From the IMG/VR virus record IMGVR_UViG_3300017818_000115, positions 1 through 23,218 of that record: a DNA stretch of 23,218 bases; one strand, given 5' to 3'. Numbering within the stretch: the stretch's first letter is position 1; each line of letters opens with the position of its first letter. The notes below the pieces were generated by a model that was given only the letters and a program-made list of their open reading frames with translations, did no database searches and was not told where the DNA came from. Both the position numbers and the translations under genes were made by a program. This stretch comes from a virus. Below, in pieces: positions 15,001 through 22,200 of the stretch.

Positions 15001-17655
15001 TTCCAAATATCAACAACAAGAAGTGGTACTGCAGTGACCTTTACTGATCTTGGTGGAGGAAATGCTCATCAATTCGAAATGGCGAAAAAAAGTGAAAAGT
15101 CAGTAGTTGTAGTTGATAATTTAATTCAACATCCATTAATTTTCACTAGTATTTCTCACACATTATCCAATGCTATCGGAGTAGCGATTACCACATTTAA
15201 TCTGAGTGGCATATCTTCAATAAACCCATCGGACATATTAAAAATAGATGATGAGTATCTTAGAGTTACTAATGTTGGATTAGGGACATCAAGCACTGGA
15301 CCAATTACTAATAATGGATCATTTAATTTGGTCCAAACTGATAGAGGGTTTGTAGGAAGTTCGGCAACGTCCCACTCATCATCAGCACAAGTTGATATTT
15401 ACAGAGGTGCTTTTAATATTGTAGAAAACGAGATACATTTTGCAGAAGCACCAAGAGGAAATCCTCAAATAGATAAAACTAAGTTTAATTTGGATTACGA
15501 AACTTCTTCATTCAATGGAAGAGTTTTCCTAAAATCTGATTATACTTCAAATAAAGTATATGATGACATATCAAGCGAGTTTAATGGTATTGGAAGAACA
15601 TTTAGTTTGAAAGTTGGCGGTGCAAATACTACTGGTCTGAGTACCGATGGTAGTAGTGGTATTGTTTTAATTAATGGTATTTTCCAACAACCAACAACTC
15701 CAAATAATCCTAAAGGTAATTTTGAAATAACAGAAAATGCGGGAATAAGCACTATCACATTCTCAGGAATTACAGTTCCTAATAGTGATCCATTGGAATA
15801 TATTATTTCAGATGTTGATGTAAATCAAAATGAAACTCCAAGAGGTGGAATTATTGTTTCTCTTGGATCTACACCAGGACTTGGTTTTGCACCACTTGTA
15901 GGAGCATCTGTGACTGCTACAGTTGCTGCTGGATCTATTACTGGCATAACAACTGATTTGCCTGGAGGATCATTTGGATCTGGTTATAATGGTTTAACTT
16001 CTATTGGTGTCACTGTTTTTGAGGATGGGCACTCTGGAACGGCAGCAACTATTACTGCTACTGTAGGTGCTGGTGGAACACTTTCGTTTACTATTGATGG
16101 AGGGGGAACTGGTTATACAAATCCATCAGTATACGTATCATCACCATCTTATGAAAACCTTTCTGTTGTTGGAGTTTCAAGACTTGGAGTTGGGACAACA
16201 ACCACAACTGGTATTGGATTATCAATTAGTTTGAGTGTTGGTTATGTTGGAATTGGATCAACTTACTTTGGGGTGGATAATTTTGAAATTACTAAAGATG
16301 GATATTCTTTCCGAAGAGGTGATGTATTTAAACCTGTTGGTCTCGTTACTGATTCTACATTATCAAGTCCTATTCACGAATTTGAATTAACAGTCTTAGA
16401 AACTTATTCCGATAAATTTGCTTCCTGGCAGTTTGGAAACTTAGACTTTATTGACTCCATTTCAGATCTTCAGGATGGTACAAAAACAACGTTCCCATTA
16501 TTCTATAATGGGGAACTTATTAGCTTTGAAGCGGATCCTAGCATCAGGATTGACCTGCAAAATTGTTTATTGATATTCATAAATGGAGTTCTTCAAGAAC
16601 CAGGAGTTAATTATACTTTTGGTGGAGGAACATCGTTCGTATTTACTACTGCACCAAAACCAGAAGACAATATTTCAATTTATTTCTACAAAGGAAGTTC
16701 TTCTGATTCTTCTGTTGGTAGTGTTTCTGAAACTATAAAGAAGGGTGATACTCTTCAAGTAGTAAAATTCAATGATGCTCCAGATATTCTATCTCAAAAC
16801 AAGAGAACTGCTACAGATCTGTCATTCTCGGATAAAGTTGAAACAGAAACGTACTCTGGTCCTGGAGTAACTGAAACTTATAGACCATTAAGTTGGACAA
16901 AACAAAAAGTCGATAAGAACATCAACGGTGAGTTTGTTTCTAAAGCGAGAGATTCCATTGAGTCACTAATTTTCCCAACAGCAAATATTATTGATGATGT
17001 ATCTACATCTGATACTGAAATATTTGTTGATAGTGTTGAATTATTTAAATATGAAGATCCTGATTTAAGTTCTTTTGATGCGTTAATAGTTGGTGGAATA
17101 TCAACTGCTTCAATATCTACAATAACTGGAAATGATTCAATTGAACTTGTAAAGAATTTCACAACTATCCAAGGAGATTCTGGATCTGTTGTAGGAATTG
17201 CATCTACATCTTCACCAAATCTTGCTATAGAATTTACATTAGATTCTTTAGTTGGAACTGATCTTCAGGTTGGTTATCCAATTTATATCTTCAATACTTC
17301 GGTTGGATCTGGAGTTACATCAATTGACACCTCTGGTAGTCAAATTGTTGGTATTGGCACCACTTATATTGACAATATCTACTATGTTCAAGCTTTAAAT
17401 ACCTCTACTGGTATTATAACTTGCCGTATTCATTCTGGTTCAAATGTTATTGGAATAAACACCACAGGAACTGAAGATTATCCAGTTGGCAGATATTCTT
17501 GGGGTAGGTTGTCCAATGCTTCTTTAGAAAGATCTTCCAATCCAATTTCAATAGGTGTAACTGGAAGGGTTGTATCAGGACTTTCAACATATCCAATTCT
17601 TCAAAGAAGAAATGTGGGAATAAGATCTACTGGCGCTTTACCCAAACTGTTATAA
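6067..17655 (+). CDS. Giant 3862-residue repeat-rich virion protein in the gp7 position (YHYH-like domain)
   Basis: Position between gp6 and gp8 makes this the cyanophage counterpart of baseplate wedge gp7 (about 1030 residues in T4), at several times the length. Residues 1-65 and 155-245 look like a specific N-terminal head. The rest is Ser/Thr/Gly-rich beta structure built from repeats. GGSGYT-type motifs occur near 745, 930, 1070, 1114, 1156, 1404, 2012, 2089 and 3345. H-x-L-x-x-G-D modules have their His at 842, 958, 1465, 1634, 1726, 1785 and 2926. IDDE/YTG modules lie at 79-132, 319-364, 1501-1568 and 3027-3115. Three tandem modules start near 2499, 2619 and 2759. INGxxQxP motifs lie at 3202 and 3504. 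A YHYH-like domain (about 1205-1335) has GWAYDGNPIYGSYGY and a YAYF at 1312-1315. It probably forms the outer wedge body, perhaps with receptor-facing parts. There are no internal stops and no membrane segment. Orthology to T4 gp7 is inferred from position. Confidence 0.85.
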   Translation: MIQTGFESRVKVQQIVEGQLPSFILDENPNASEFLKQYYISQEYQGGPIDIAENLDQYLKLDNLTPEVVVDSTTLSSDVSSSAESITVSSIKGFPSKYGLLKIDDEIITYTGITGSTFTGCIRGFSGITNYHQDLNQEELTFSTSDAAEHTADTTVQNLSSLFLKEFYQKVKYTIAPGLEKTEFTSELDVGNFLIEANSFYKAKGTDESFRILFNVLYNETPKIINLEEYLIKPSSAEYVKNEIILAEVISGSNPRNLVGQTVTKSTDSSTNASVSSVESFNRNNQQYYKISLFVGNDEFPTILGNFTITPNTKATSDSSASSSVVTVDSTIGFPESGTLVCGNNTITYTSKSINQFLGCSGITEDIAKNSVVRNNDTYFGYENGDTSKKVEFRILGVLSEFSATSDNLNVSEGDIVGIKNLGDLIENPQTKTQKQIFANSWIYNTAARYEVLSTDANYVLATNIDRSSLKVGDRVELLERDTETLVEATNDPRIIQIISDNTVEIGGGSFSTVSGKKYDLRRKINTASSSGVSLEYGNGLITSDVQNLYSDGEDYAYVASNSLPSSALSDPYDYRYTISADIKSASISSVNNLFNKNSDDEYDTIGFADAAPFITGDRVYYQPSSTSLIGLEAGSYYVEVLSDNKKIKLYSSPAFVGTTPLKFRVPDSGVDTQTFTLYSQRSNQIGVQKVLKKFPLQSQIKSPGVETIPGTTGMLINGVEINNYKSLDKIYYGPLESLDVLNGGENFDVINLPTISIASGTSDALAQPVISGSIINVYIDAQDYDINKILSIDVSGGNGSGAILEPIIRKRVREIDFDGRTVVNGGGISTTGNRISFLTEHNLNNGEEVVYNSNGNSQVIIGSGSSTLINNSSYFVKVENNTTISLFESLDDYNNNTNIVGFTTGTQGTHKFKTITPKNTISEIKVIDGGSGYTNRRLTVKSSGISSITDSISFKDHGFNTGDLVTYEYETSAITGISTSNQYYVLKIDDDSFRICNAGVAGTDTSFFNRKKYEVFSDTGSGYQYFSYPTISVSVKYNPVGFSTNTQTYQEIVATPVVRGSIEQVYLYENGAGYGSTVINYENNPTVTIKNGKNASLVPIISNGKVVSVDIQYSGEEYYSIPDLIVTDSSESGSGAKLRPVISGGKITEVKVISGGSGYSDSSTSILVKSSGINAVLNPKIRALTVNENRRLGNEILQESDNKLKYTVSGYYEDLRTSFGENVGSISGIIGWAYDGNPIYGSYGYSDPKDSASAISRVSSGYVLDTTYIDRPSGFDSGFFVEDYKFTGSGSTLDKNNGRFGKTPEFPNGVYAYFATIDSSGNPEFPYFIGNDYKSEILSENTTLDQSFDFSNSSLLRNTYPYKVSDKNAGYDFIPKIDDITSQKIVVESVSQGSVESFTVKNSGTRYKVNDTLELNDVGGANAVVSSLEGKDITNLETTVTTYEESIFTWVDGETVKVSILPSHTLNNNDHVTISGLSTDLSKLNRVYKINVNSKSSVAISSISSATSIGGTEIYVSSIPNNISIGSSIGIGTETLRVLELFQNENVIRVERGLTNVSHDANSTITFKPDSFTIKQNIDFFNSKINDKIFFNPTEAVGYGTTAGTSYLTTFDFGDQVGIERSIPIKGIYLKNHPFTNNQQIVYSTDGSNILVSTDGISTNNLPSTVFVINKGKDLIGIKTTLSSEEVFFHSGGDDSDLYSFESQYTQTTGKVEKVKTTVSVSTSHGMSTDDVVNLTVNSNLSVGIGTSTAVRISRDQNRILVNPIGFNSTAINISTNTITLPDHELETGDKIYYSADLVASGLSIGDYYIFKIDSNSVKLTETYFESLKVPPTVVSIAGTGGSSQSISKVNPKIESTKNNNLVFDLSDSSLLDYKFRIYNDQNFEDEFVSTGSTTPFNVSGVGTVGVSTNASLTINYSSNLPEKLYYNLEKSGFISTADKDVNDYSQISFVDSVYNGNHTIVGVATTSFDLVLNRAPERLSYTQSECDDLKYTTTSTTATGGIDKVRIISGGYGYKKAPIVSNVTSTNGKDAYLLAKSNSIGSIKELRIVNKEFEYSFDPTLRPSAFISPNIITTDSNTLDSVLVENGGSGYTQEPEVIVVNSTTGDKINSGNLKASLVGESIQTVEILENPRGLPEDSVNIITINNSNGISIQKVESSSTGIFTCSITVPPLGFVTLPFAAGDKVFIEGIEKFGSDGSGFNSEDYDYKFLVVDSYDSSSTPYHKVVFDLSSTANSGLTTNTGIAKTSTGAFGSLIHFDNYPTFEVTQRRLDFNVGEQLISNQTERDLFITSSDGTRLKVSGTYELSVGETITGKSTGTIATIDEIEINSGTFDVDYSIPENVGWSDEIGKLNTDNQVIPDNDYYQNLSYSVKSSKEYEEVEKSIKPLLHTSGLKDFADTGITSTTDASDALGIDKTTVIRDFIDDLRVDTIYDFDFAKDIDIDSEGRSTYLQLLNTKLTDYTDNIGNVVLAIDDISDKFSYFEDSPSEYLNLLKLNSSTSFESFLVRITNANNSEVQLTEVVVLNDGANSFLVEKGGVVNVGSGSTSHTPDEQYGDLDIVVDEFNDSYLRFIPEDPYDTDYDLKLIRNTFTNSISGIGTTSIGFIDLVSTTGVTTSESTKTIASFDNSEFESLYANVQIIDNTSNDMNFVELYVTSDGSNTYLSEYYFDSESETSSFSNNFIGSFGANLSSGILSLNYTNTSSNDNTFRARVVGFGTTTSGTGTYRFRLDREPEGSERSAIYKSDFTTGIGTATIVSLDKTLFNSTKSLVEISVGDTKSVHQIMMIQDDSDVYLQQSALLSVSGISTFDTAIGIGTFGGNNSGSNLELKFYPDSDYSSQNIVISAFTQCFYTVLDTVNTPPSLEYGNTQESVNLKFYNSINGDRINRTNFTLTSEGTPIFVKVIDPEDTNALIATTGTFNVTNHFFRDGEELVYTPKSTIVGVATTAMTYRDADSGVSDTLPSTVFAVVTNRNYDQFQISTTRSGTAVTFTDLGGGNAHQFEMAKKSEKSVVVVDNLIQHPLIFTSISHTLSNAIGVAITTFNLSGISSINPSDILKIDDEYLRVTNVGLGTSSTGPITNNGSFNLVQTDRGFVGSSATSHSSSAQVDIYRGAFNIVENEIHFAEAPRGNPQIDKTKFNLDYETSSFNGRVFLKSDYTSNKVYDDISSEFNGIGRTFSLKVGGANTTGLSTDGSSGIVLINGIFQQPTTPNNPKGNFEITENAGISTITFSGITVPNSDPLEYIISDVDVNQNETPRGGIIVSLGSTPGLGFAPLVGASVTATVAAGSITGITTDLPGGSFGSGYNGLTSIGVTVFEDGHSGTAATITATVGAGGTLSFTIDGGGTGYTNPSVYVSSPSYENLSVVGVSRLGVGTTTTTGIGLSISLSVGYVGIGSTYFGVDNFEITKDGYSFRRGDVFKPVGLVTDSTLSSPIHEFELTVLETYSDKFASWQFGNLDFIDSISDLQDGTKTTFPLFYNGELISFEADPSIRIDLQNCLLIFINGVLQEPGVNYTFGGGTSFVFTTAPKPEDNISIYFYKGSSSDSSVGSVSETIKKGDTLQVVKFNDAPDILSQNKRTATDLSFSDKVETETYSGPGVTETYRPLSWTKQKVDKNINGEFVSKARDSIESLIFPTANIIDDVSTSDTEIFVDSVELFKYEDPDLSSFDALIVGGISTASISTITGNDSIELVKNFTTIQGDSGSVVGIASTSSPNLAIEFTLDSLVGTDLQVGYPIYIFNTSVGSGVTSIDTSGSQIVGIGTTYIDNIYYVQALNTSTGIITCRIHSGSNVIGINTTGTEDYPVGRYSWGRLSNASLERSSNPISIGVTGRVVSGLSTYPILQRRNVGIRSTGALPKLL
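9679..10080 (+). other. YHYH-like domain within the giant protein
   Basis: Residues about 1205-1338 contain GWAYDGNPIYGSYGYSD (from 1232), typical of the YHYH family's G-x-A-x-D-G-x-P-I-Y-G signature. NGVYAYFATIDSSGNPEFPY follows near 1310-1328. The name-giving Y-H-Y-H is Y-A-Y-F here, so the two histidines are lost. The family's function is poorly known; it occurs in secreted and surface proteins. Confidence 0.7.
13561..14640 (+). repeat. Three tandem 120-140-residue protein modules in the giant gene
   Basis: Modules starting near residues 2499, 2619 and 2759 share a pattern. Each opens with a Ser/Asp/Phe-containing segment (TSFESFLVRI, SEFESLYANVQI, TLFNSTKSLVEI). A strand ending in an asparagine or aspartate plus V/S/Y-L pair follows (DGANSFLVEK, DGSNTYLSEY, DDSDVYLQQS). 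Next come a Gly/Ser turn and a closing strand (YLRFIPE, LSLNYTN, LELKFYP). Duplication at protein level is clear by eye; the DNA is diverged. Confidence 0.6.
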
Positions 17656-17658
17656 ATA
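17651..17658 (+). promoter_or_regulatory. T4-type late promoter TATAAATA overlapping the stop of the giant gene
   Basis: This exact late promoter box contains the TAA stop (17653-17655) of the giant gene and lies 19 bases before the gp8 ATG. It gives gp8 and the following structural gene their own late transcript, so their dosage need not depend on reading through an 11.6-kb gene. Confidence 0.85.
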
Positions 17659-17677
17659 TCTAAAAAACTATGTTAAT

Positions 17678-19216
17678 ATGGCTGCTGTCGTAACAGATCA
17701 ATTTAGAATACTGAATGCGAGTAACTTTATAGATTCTGTATTAGATGATAATAATTCATACTATGTTTTCTTAGGTCTACCAAATTCAACCGCCGTTGGA
17801 TTTGGTAGAACTTCCGATTGGAGTACTGCCACCAGCGGACCTCCAAGTCCAACCGACAACTCTCAGTATCTAACACATTATAGAGATACTGGAGTTTTTG
17901 GAAAAAGAATTACTAGTACAAATGTTAGAAGAGTAATAAGAAAAGTTCAGTGGACAACAAACACTGCCTATGACATGTATAGGCATGATTATAGTTCTTC
18001 TAATACAACTCCAAATTCAGCAACTAGTAGATTATATGATTCAAATTATTATGTAATTAATAGTGATTTCAGAGTTTATATTTGTATTGATAATGGTTCT
18101 TCTGGTTCCAATTTAAAAGGTGGTAGATCAAAATTTGAACCAACATCAACAGATTTGCAACCATTTTCGGCAGGATCTGACGGATATACATGGAAGTATC
18201 TATTCTCCATTTCTCCAAGTGATGTAATCAAGTTTGATTCTACAGAATATATTGTTTTACCTAATGACTGGTCAACGTCTTCAGATTCTCAAATTCAATC
18301 AGTTAGAGAAGCAGGAGACTCTGAGGCAAACAATAATCAAATTAAAAAAGTTTATATTAAAAGTGCAGGTTTAGGTTATACGGCATCTACGTATGATATT
18401 TTAGGTGATGGCACTGGAGGTAGAGTTGCGATAACAGTAGATGCTAATGGGGCAATTACTTCTACAAATGTTACAACTGGAGGAAAAGGTTATACATTTG
18501 GTATTGTTGACCTAGAAAGAACTGGAACTATATCAAGTGCTGCAAATTTAATTCCAATTATTCCTCCATCAAGAGGACATGGATATGATCTCTATACCGA
18601 ATTAGGTGCCGATAGAGTTTTGGTTTATGCAAGGTTTGATGATTCTACTAAGGATTTTCCAGTAGATACAAAATTTGCTCAGGTTGGAATAGTTAAAAAT
18701 CCAAAGGAGTATACTTCTTCAGGATTTGCCTCTACCAATTTTACTGGTTCAACTTATTCGTCTTTAAGTGCATTAAAACTGGATTCTTCATATACAGGAA
18801 CACCAACAGTAGGAGAAAAAGTTACTCAGACTCAATCATCTACAGAGATTGCGAAGGGTTGGGTTGCTTCATATGATAGTGATACAAAAGTATTAAAATA
18901 TTTTAAAGATAGATCATTATTCTTAACTGATGGTGTTAATCAAGAAGATAGGACAACCATTGGAGTAGATTCAAAAGTTATTGAGTTTAATAATACAGAC
19001 AGCATTGTGTTTACTACTGCTACTCAAACATCAGTAGCATCTGGATTTACTGGAAGTTCTGTAAATGGAACTAGTCTAGGAGTCAATTTCACAGGTGGAC
19101 TTGCAGATCCAGAGATAAATAAAAAGACAGGGGATATTATCTACATTGATAATAGACCTGAAGTTGAAAGAAATCTTAGGCAAAAAGAAGACGTTAAAAT
19201 CATTCTGGAATTCTAA
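17678..19216 (+). CDS. 8: Baseplate wedge protein gp8
   Basis: The 512-residue protein begins MAAVVTDQFRILNASNFIDS and resembles gp8 of T4-like phages. The N-terminal part has YYVFLGLPNSTAVG. A conserved-looking core includes RRVIRKVQWTTNTAYDMYRHD, NYYVINSDFRVYICIDNG and the aromatic SDGYTWKYLFSISPSDVIKF. In T4, gp8 (334 residues) is a dimer on the wedge between gp7 and gp10. The extra length here comes mainly from a C-terminal half with two GGxGYT motifs (S-A-G-L-G-Y-T at 229-235, G-G-K-G-Y-T at 268-273), the same repeat type as in the giant upstream protein. It starts 19 bases after a late promoter and has no Shine-Dalgarno sequence. The next gene follows after five bases. Confidence 0.88.
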   Translation: MAAVVTDQFRILNASNFIDSVLDDNNSYYVFLGLPNSTAVGFGRTSDWSTATSGPPSPTDNSQYLTHYRDTGVFGKRITSTNVRRVIRKVQWTTNTAYDMYRHDYSSSNTTPNSATSRLYDSNYYVINSDFRVYICIDNGSSGSNLKGGRSKFEPTSTDLQPFSAGSDGYTWKYLFSISPSDVIKFDSTEYIVLPNDWSTSSDSQIQSVREAGDSEANNNQIKKVYIKSAGLGYTASTYDILGDGTGGRVAITVDANGAITSTNVTTGGKGYTFGIVDLERTGTISSAANLIPIIPPSRGHGYDLYTELGADRVLVYARFDDSTKDFPVDTKFAQVGIVKNPKEYTSSGFASTNFTGSTYSSLSALKLDSSYTGTPTVGEKVTQTQSSTEIAKGWVASYDSDTKVLKYFKDRSLFLTDGVNQEDRTTIGVDSKVIEFNNTDSIVFTTATQTSVASGFTGSSVNGTSLGVNFTGGLADPEINKKTGDIIYIDNRPEVERNLRQKEDVKIILEF

Positions 19217-19221
19217 AAAAG

Positions 19222-22200
19222 ATGGCACAAAAAACAGACTTAAATATCAACCCATATTATGATGATTTTGATTCGGGTAAAAACTTTTATAAAGTCTTAT
19301 TTAAGCCAGGATTTCCAGTTCAGGCACGAGAATTAACTACACTTCAATCGATATTACAAAATCAGATTGAAAATTTTGGAAGTTATACATTTAAAGAAGG
19401 AACGGTAGTAATACCCGGAAACATTGTCTATGATGGTCAATTTTATGCAGTTAAGTTAAATTCAACTGAGTTTGGTGTTGACATATCATTATATCTCAGA
19501 AGTCTTATAGGTAAGAAAATTACAGGACAAACCTCTGGGACTACTGCGACAGTTCAATTTGTCGCTTTTCCAGATGGTGGAGATATTCAAGATCCAACAA
19601 TTTATGTGAAGTATGTAGATTCTAATGATAATTTTGTCTTTGATCAGTTTGTAGATGGAGAATCATTGTCTGCAGATGAAAATGTAGTTTATGGAAACAC
19701 AACTATCACTGCTGGAACTCCATTTGCGTCTCTTATCAGTTTAAACGCAACTTCTATCGGTTCAGCAGCATCAATTGGAGAAGGAATATATTTTATTAGA
19801 GGATATTTTGCGAAAGTTTCAAAGCAAACAATATTACTTGACAAGTATACAAACACACCATCTTACAGAGTTGGTTTAACAATTAGCGAATTGCTTGTCA
19901 ACGCTAAAGACGATGGATCTTTATATGACAATGCTAGAGGATTTACAAATTATGCCGCACCAGGTGCAGATAGATTACAAATTAATTTAACATTATCTAA
20001 GAAGTTACTCACAGACACCAATGATACGGACTTTGTAGAACTTCTTAGAGTAGAAGATGGTAAAATAAAGAAAATTGAAAATAAGACTCAACTCAACAGA
20101 CTTGGTGATTACATCGCAGAAAGAACATATGAGGAGTCTGGGCATTATGCATTAGACAATTTTAAAGTATCTTTACACAATTCACTCAATGACAAGTTGG
20201 GAAATGATGGACTGTTTTTTAACAATCAATCTACAGATCAACTTAATATACCTTCCGATGATCTCATGTGTGTAAAAGTTTCTCCTGGAGAAGCTTATGT
20301 TGGTGGTTATAATGTGGAAAAAGTATCAAATACAATTATTGATGTAGAAAAACCAAGAGATACTGCAACAGTATCTACTGCAAATATTCCCTTTGAAATG
20401 GGAAATCTTCTCAGAGTCAATAATGTAACTGGGGCACCAAAACAAAAAGAATCTATCGATCTTTATAATAGACACACTAATGGTGGTGGAACTAAAATAG
20501 GAGATGCCAGAGTTTATACGTTTAATCTAACAGGATCTGCATATCAAGATGGATCTACCAATTGGGATTTATATTTGTATGATGTTCAAACATATACGGA
20601 GTTGACATTAAACACTCCAGTAGGACCTTTAAATCTTATAACATCATCATATATTAAAGGAAAGAGTAGTGGTGCAAGTGGATATGCAGTTTCATCAGGA
20701 TCTGGTAGCGCAGTAAGTATTAGACAAACTTCAGGAACTTTCTCCGTAGGCGAGCAGTTGATTATCAATGGTGTTGATGCTTCTGCCACTGTAGCGTCAG
20801 TAATTGTATATGGAACTAGAGATATTAAATCTGTTTCTCAAACTGGTGTCTCCGATTTTCCAGATTTTTCTGCAAATACTGTACTAGATTCTATTGATCT
20901 TCCTAATGGAATTGTTGGTGGAACAATCAGTGGAGGAAATACACTTGTAAGTCCAGGAAAGGTATTTACCGGAGTCAAAGTTGGAGATGTCATTAGATAT
21001 CAGACTTCTTCTGGCGATGAAACATTCAATAGAGTTACTGCAGTCAGTACGTCATCACTTACCATTGGAATTGGAACCACCGTTTCTGGTGTATCAAAAG
21101 GGGAAGTTACTAACGGAACATACTCTCAAATAAAACTTGGTGTTCCAGCGCTGAGAAATCAGGATAAGGGATATCTTTACGCAGAACTTCCAGATTCCAA
21201 TATTGAATCGGTAAATCTTTCTGGTTCATCACTAAAAATATCTGAGCAAATTACTGGTGAAACGACTGACGGCAGTGGTGTCTTAACATTTGACTTATCT
21301 TCGGGTGGAATTACTTCTGGAATCACAAGTGCATTCTTTGATCCATTTGATGAGGAAAGGTATTCTGTTCATTACACTGGTGGTGGAATTGGAACAGTAA
21401 CTTCTGATGCGTTCTCTATTAGTGGGAATGTTGTCACCATTAATGGATTAGATACTAGTGAGACTAGTGTTGTAGTAAATGCTTCTCTTACAAAGAATGG
21501 TATTCAAAGTAAAATAAAAGAATACACAAGAAGTTCAACACTTGATGTCATCTATTCAAGAGATCAACAGTCTGGTGTTGGCGTCAATACTTCTATTAAC
21601 GATGGTCTTACTTATAATACAAACTATGGACTGAGAGTTCAAGATGAAGAAATTTCCTTAAACTATCCAGACGTAGTAAAAGTTCTTGCCATTCACGAAT
21701 CGTTAGACGAAAACGCATCAACATTGGATCAAATTCAGTTCTTTGATGCTTCTATAGTAAGTAATGCCATCATTGGTGAAAATGTTACTAGCTCTACAAG
21801 TAACACTATAGCAAGAGTAGTTGCGAAACCAACGTCTCTTTCTTTATCTGTCGTATATTTAAATCAAGATAGATTTATTGCTGGAGAAAGTGTCACGTTA
21901 GAAGAATCTAACAATACAGCTTCACTTCAATCTGTAACTAAAGGTTCTTATAAGGATGTTACTTCATCCTTCACATTAGACAAAGGTCAAAAGGATCAAT
22001 ATTACGACTATTCCAGACTTGTCAGAAGTTCAAATACACCAATTCCTTCCAGAAGATTGAAAGTTGTATTTGATCATTACACGGTTCCCGCCTCAGATAG
22101 TGGTGATGTTTATACCGTTCTCAGTTATGATGATGAAAGATTTACTGAGGATATTCCTTCTATCGGAGCTAGAAAAGTAAGAGCTTCTGATACACTTGAT

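Noticed and set aside
6067-17655. Possible assembly fusion of several genes into one giant frame
   Set aside because: The frame is unbroken, codon use is even along it, repeat types interleave across its length, and no internal promoter or ribosome binding site marks a former gene boundary.
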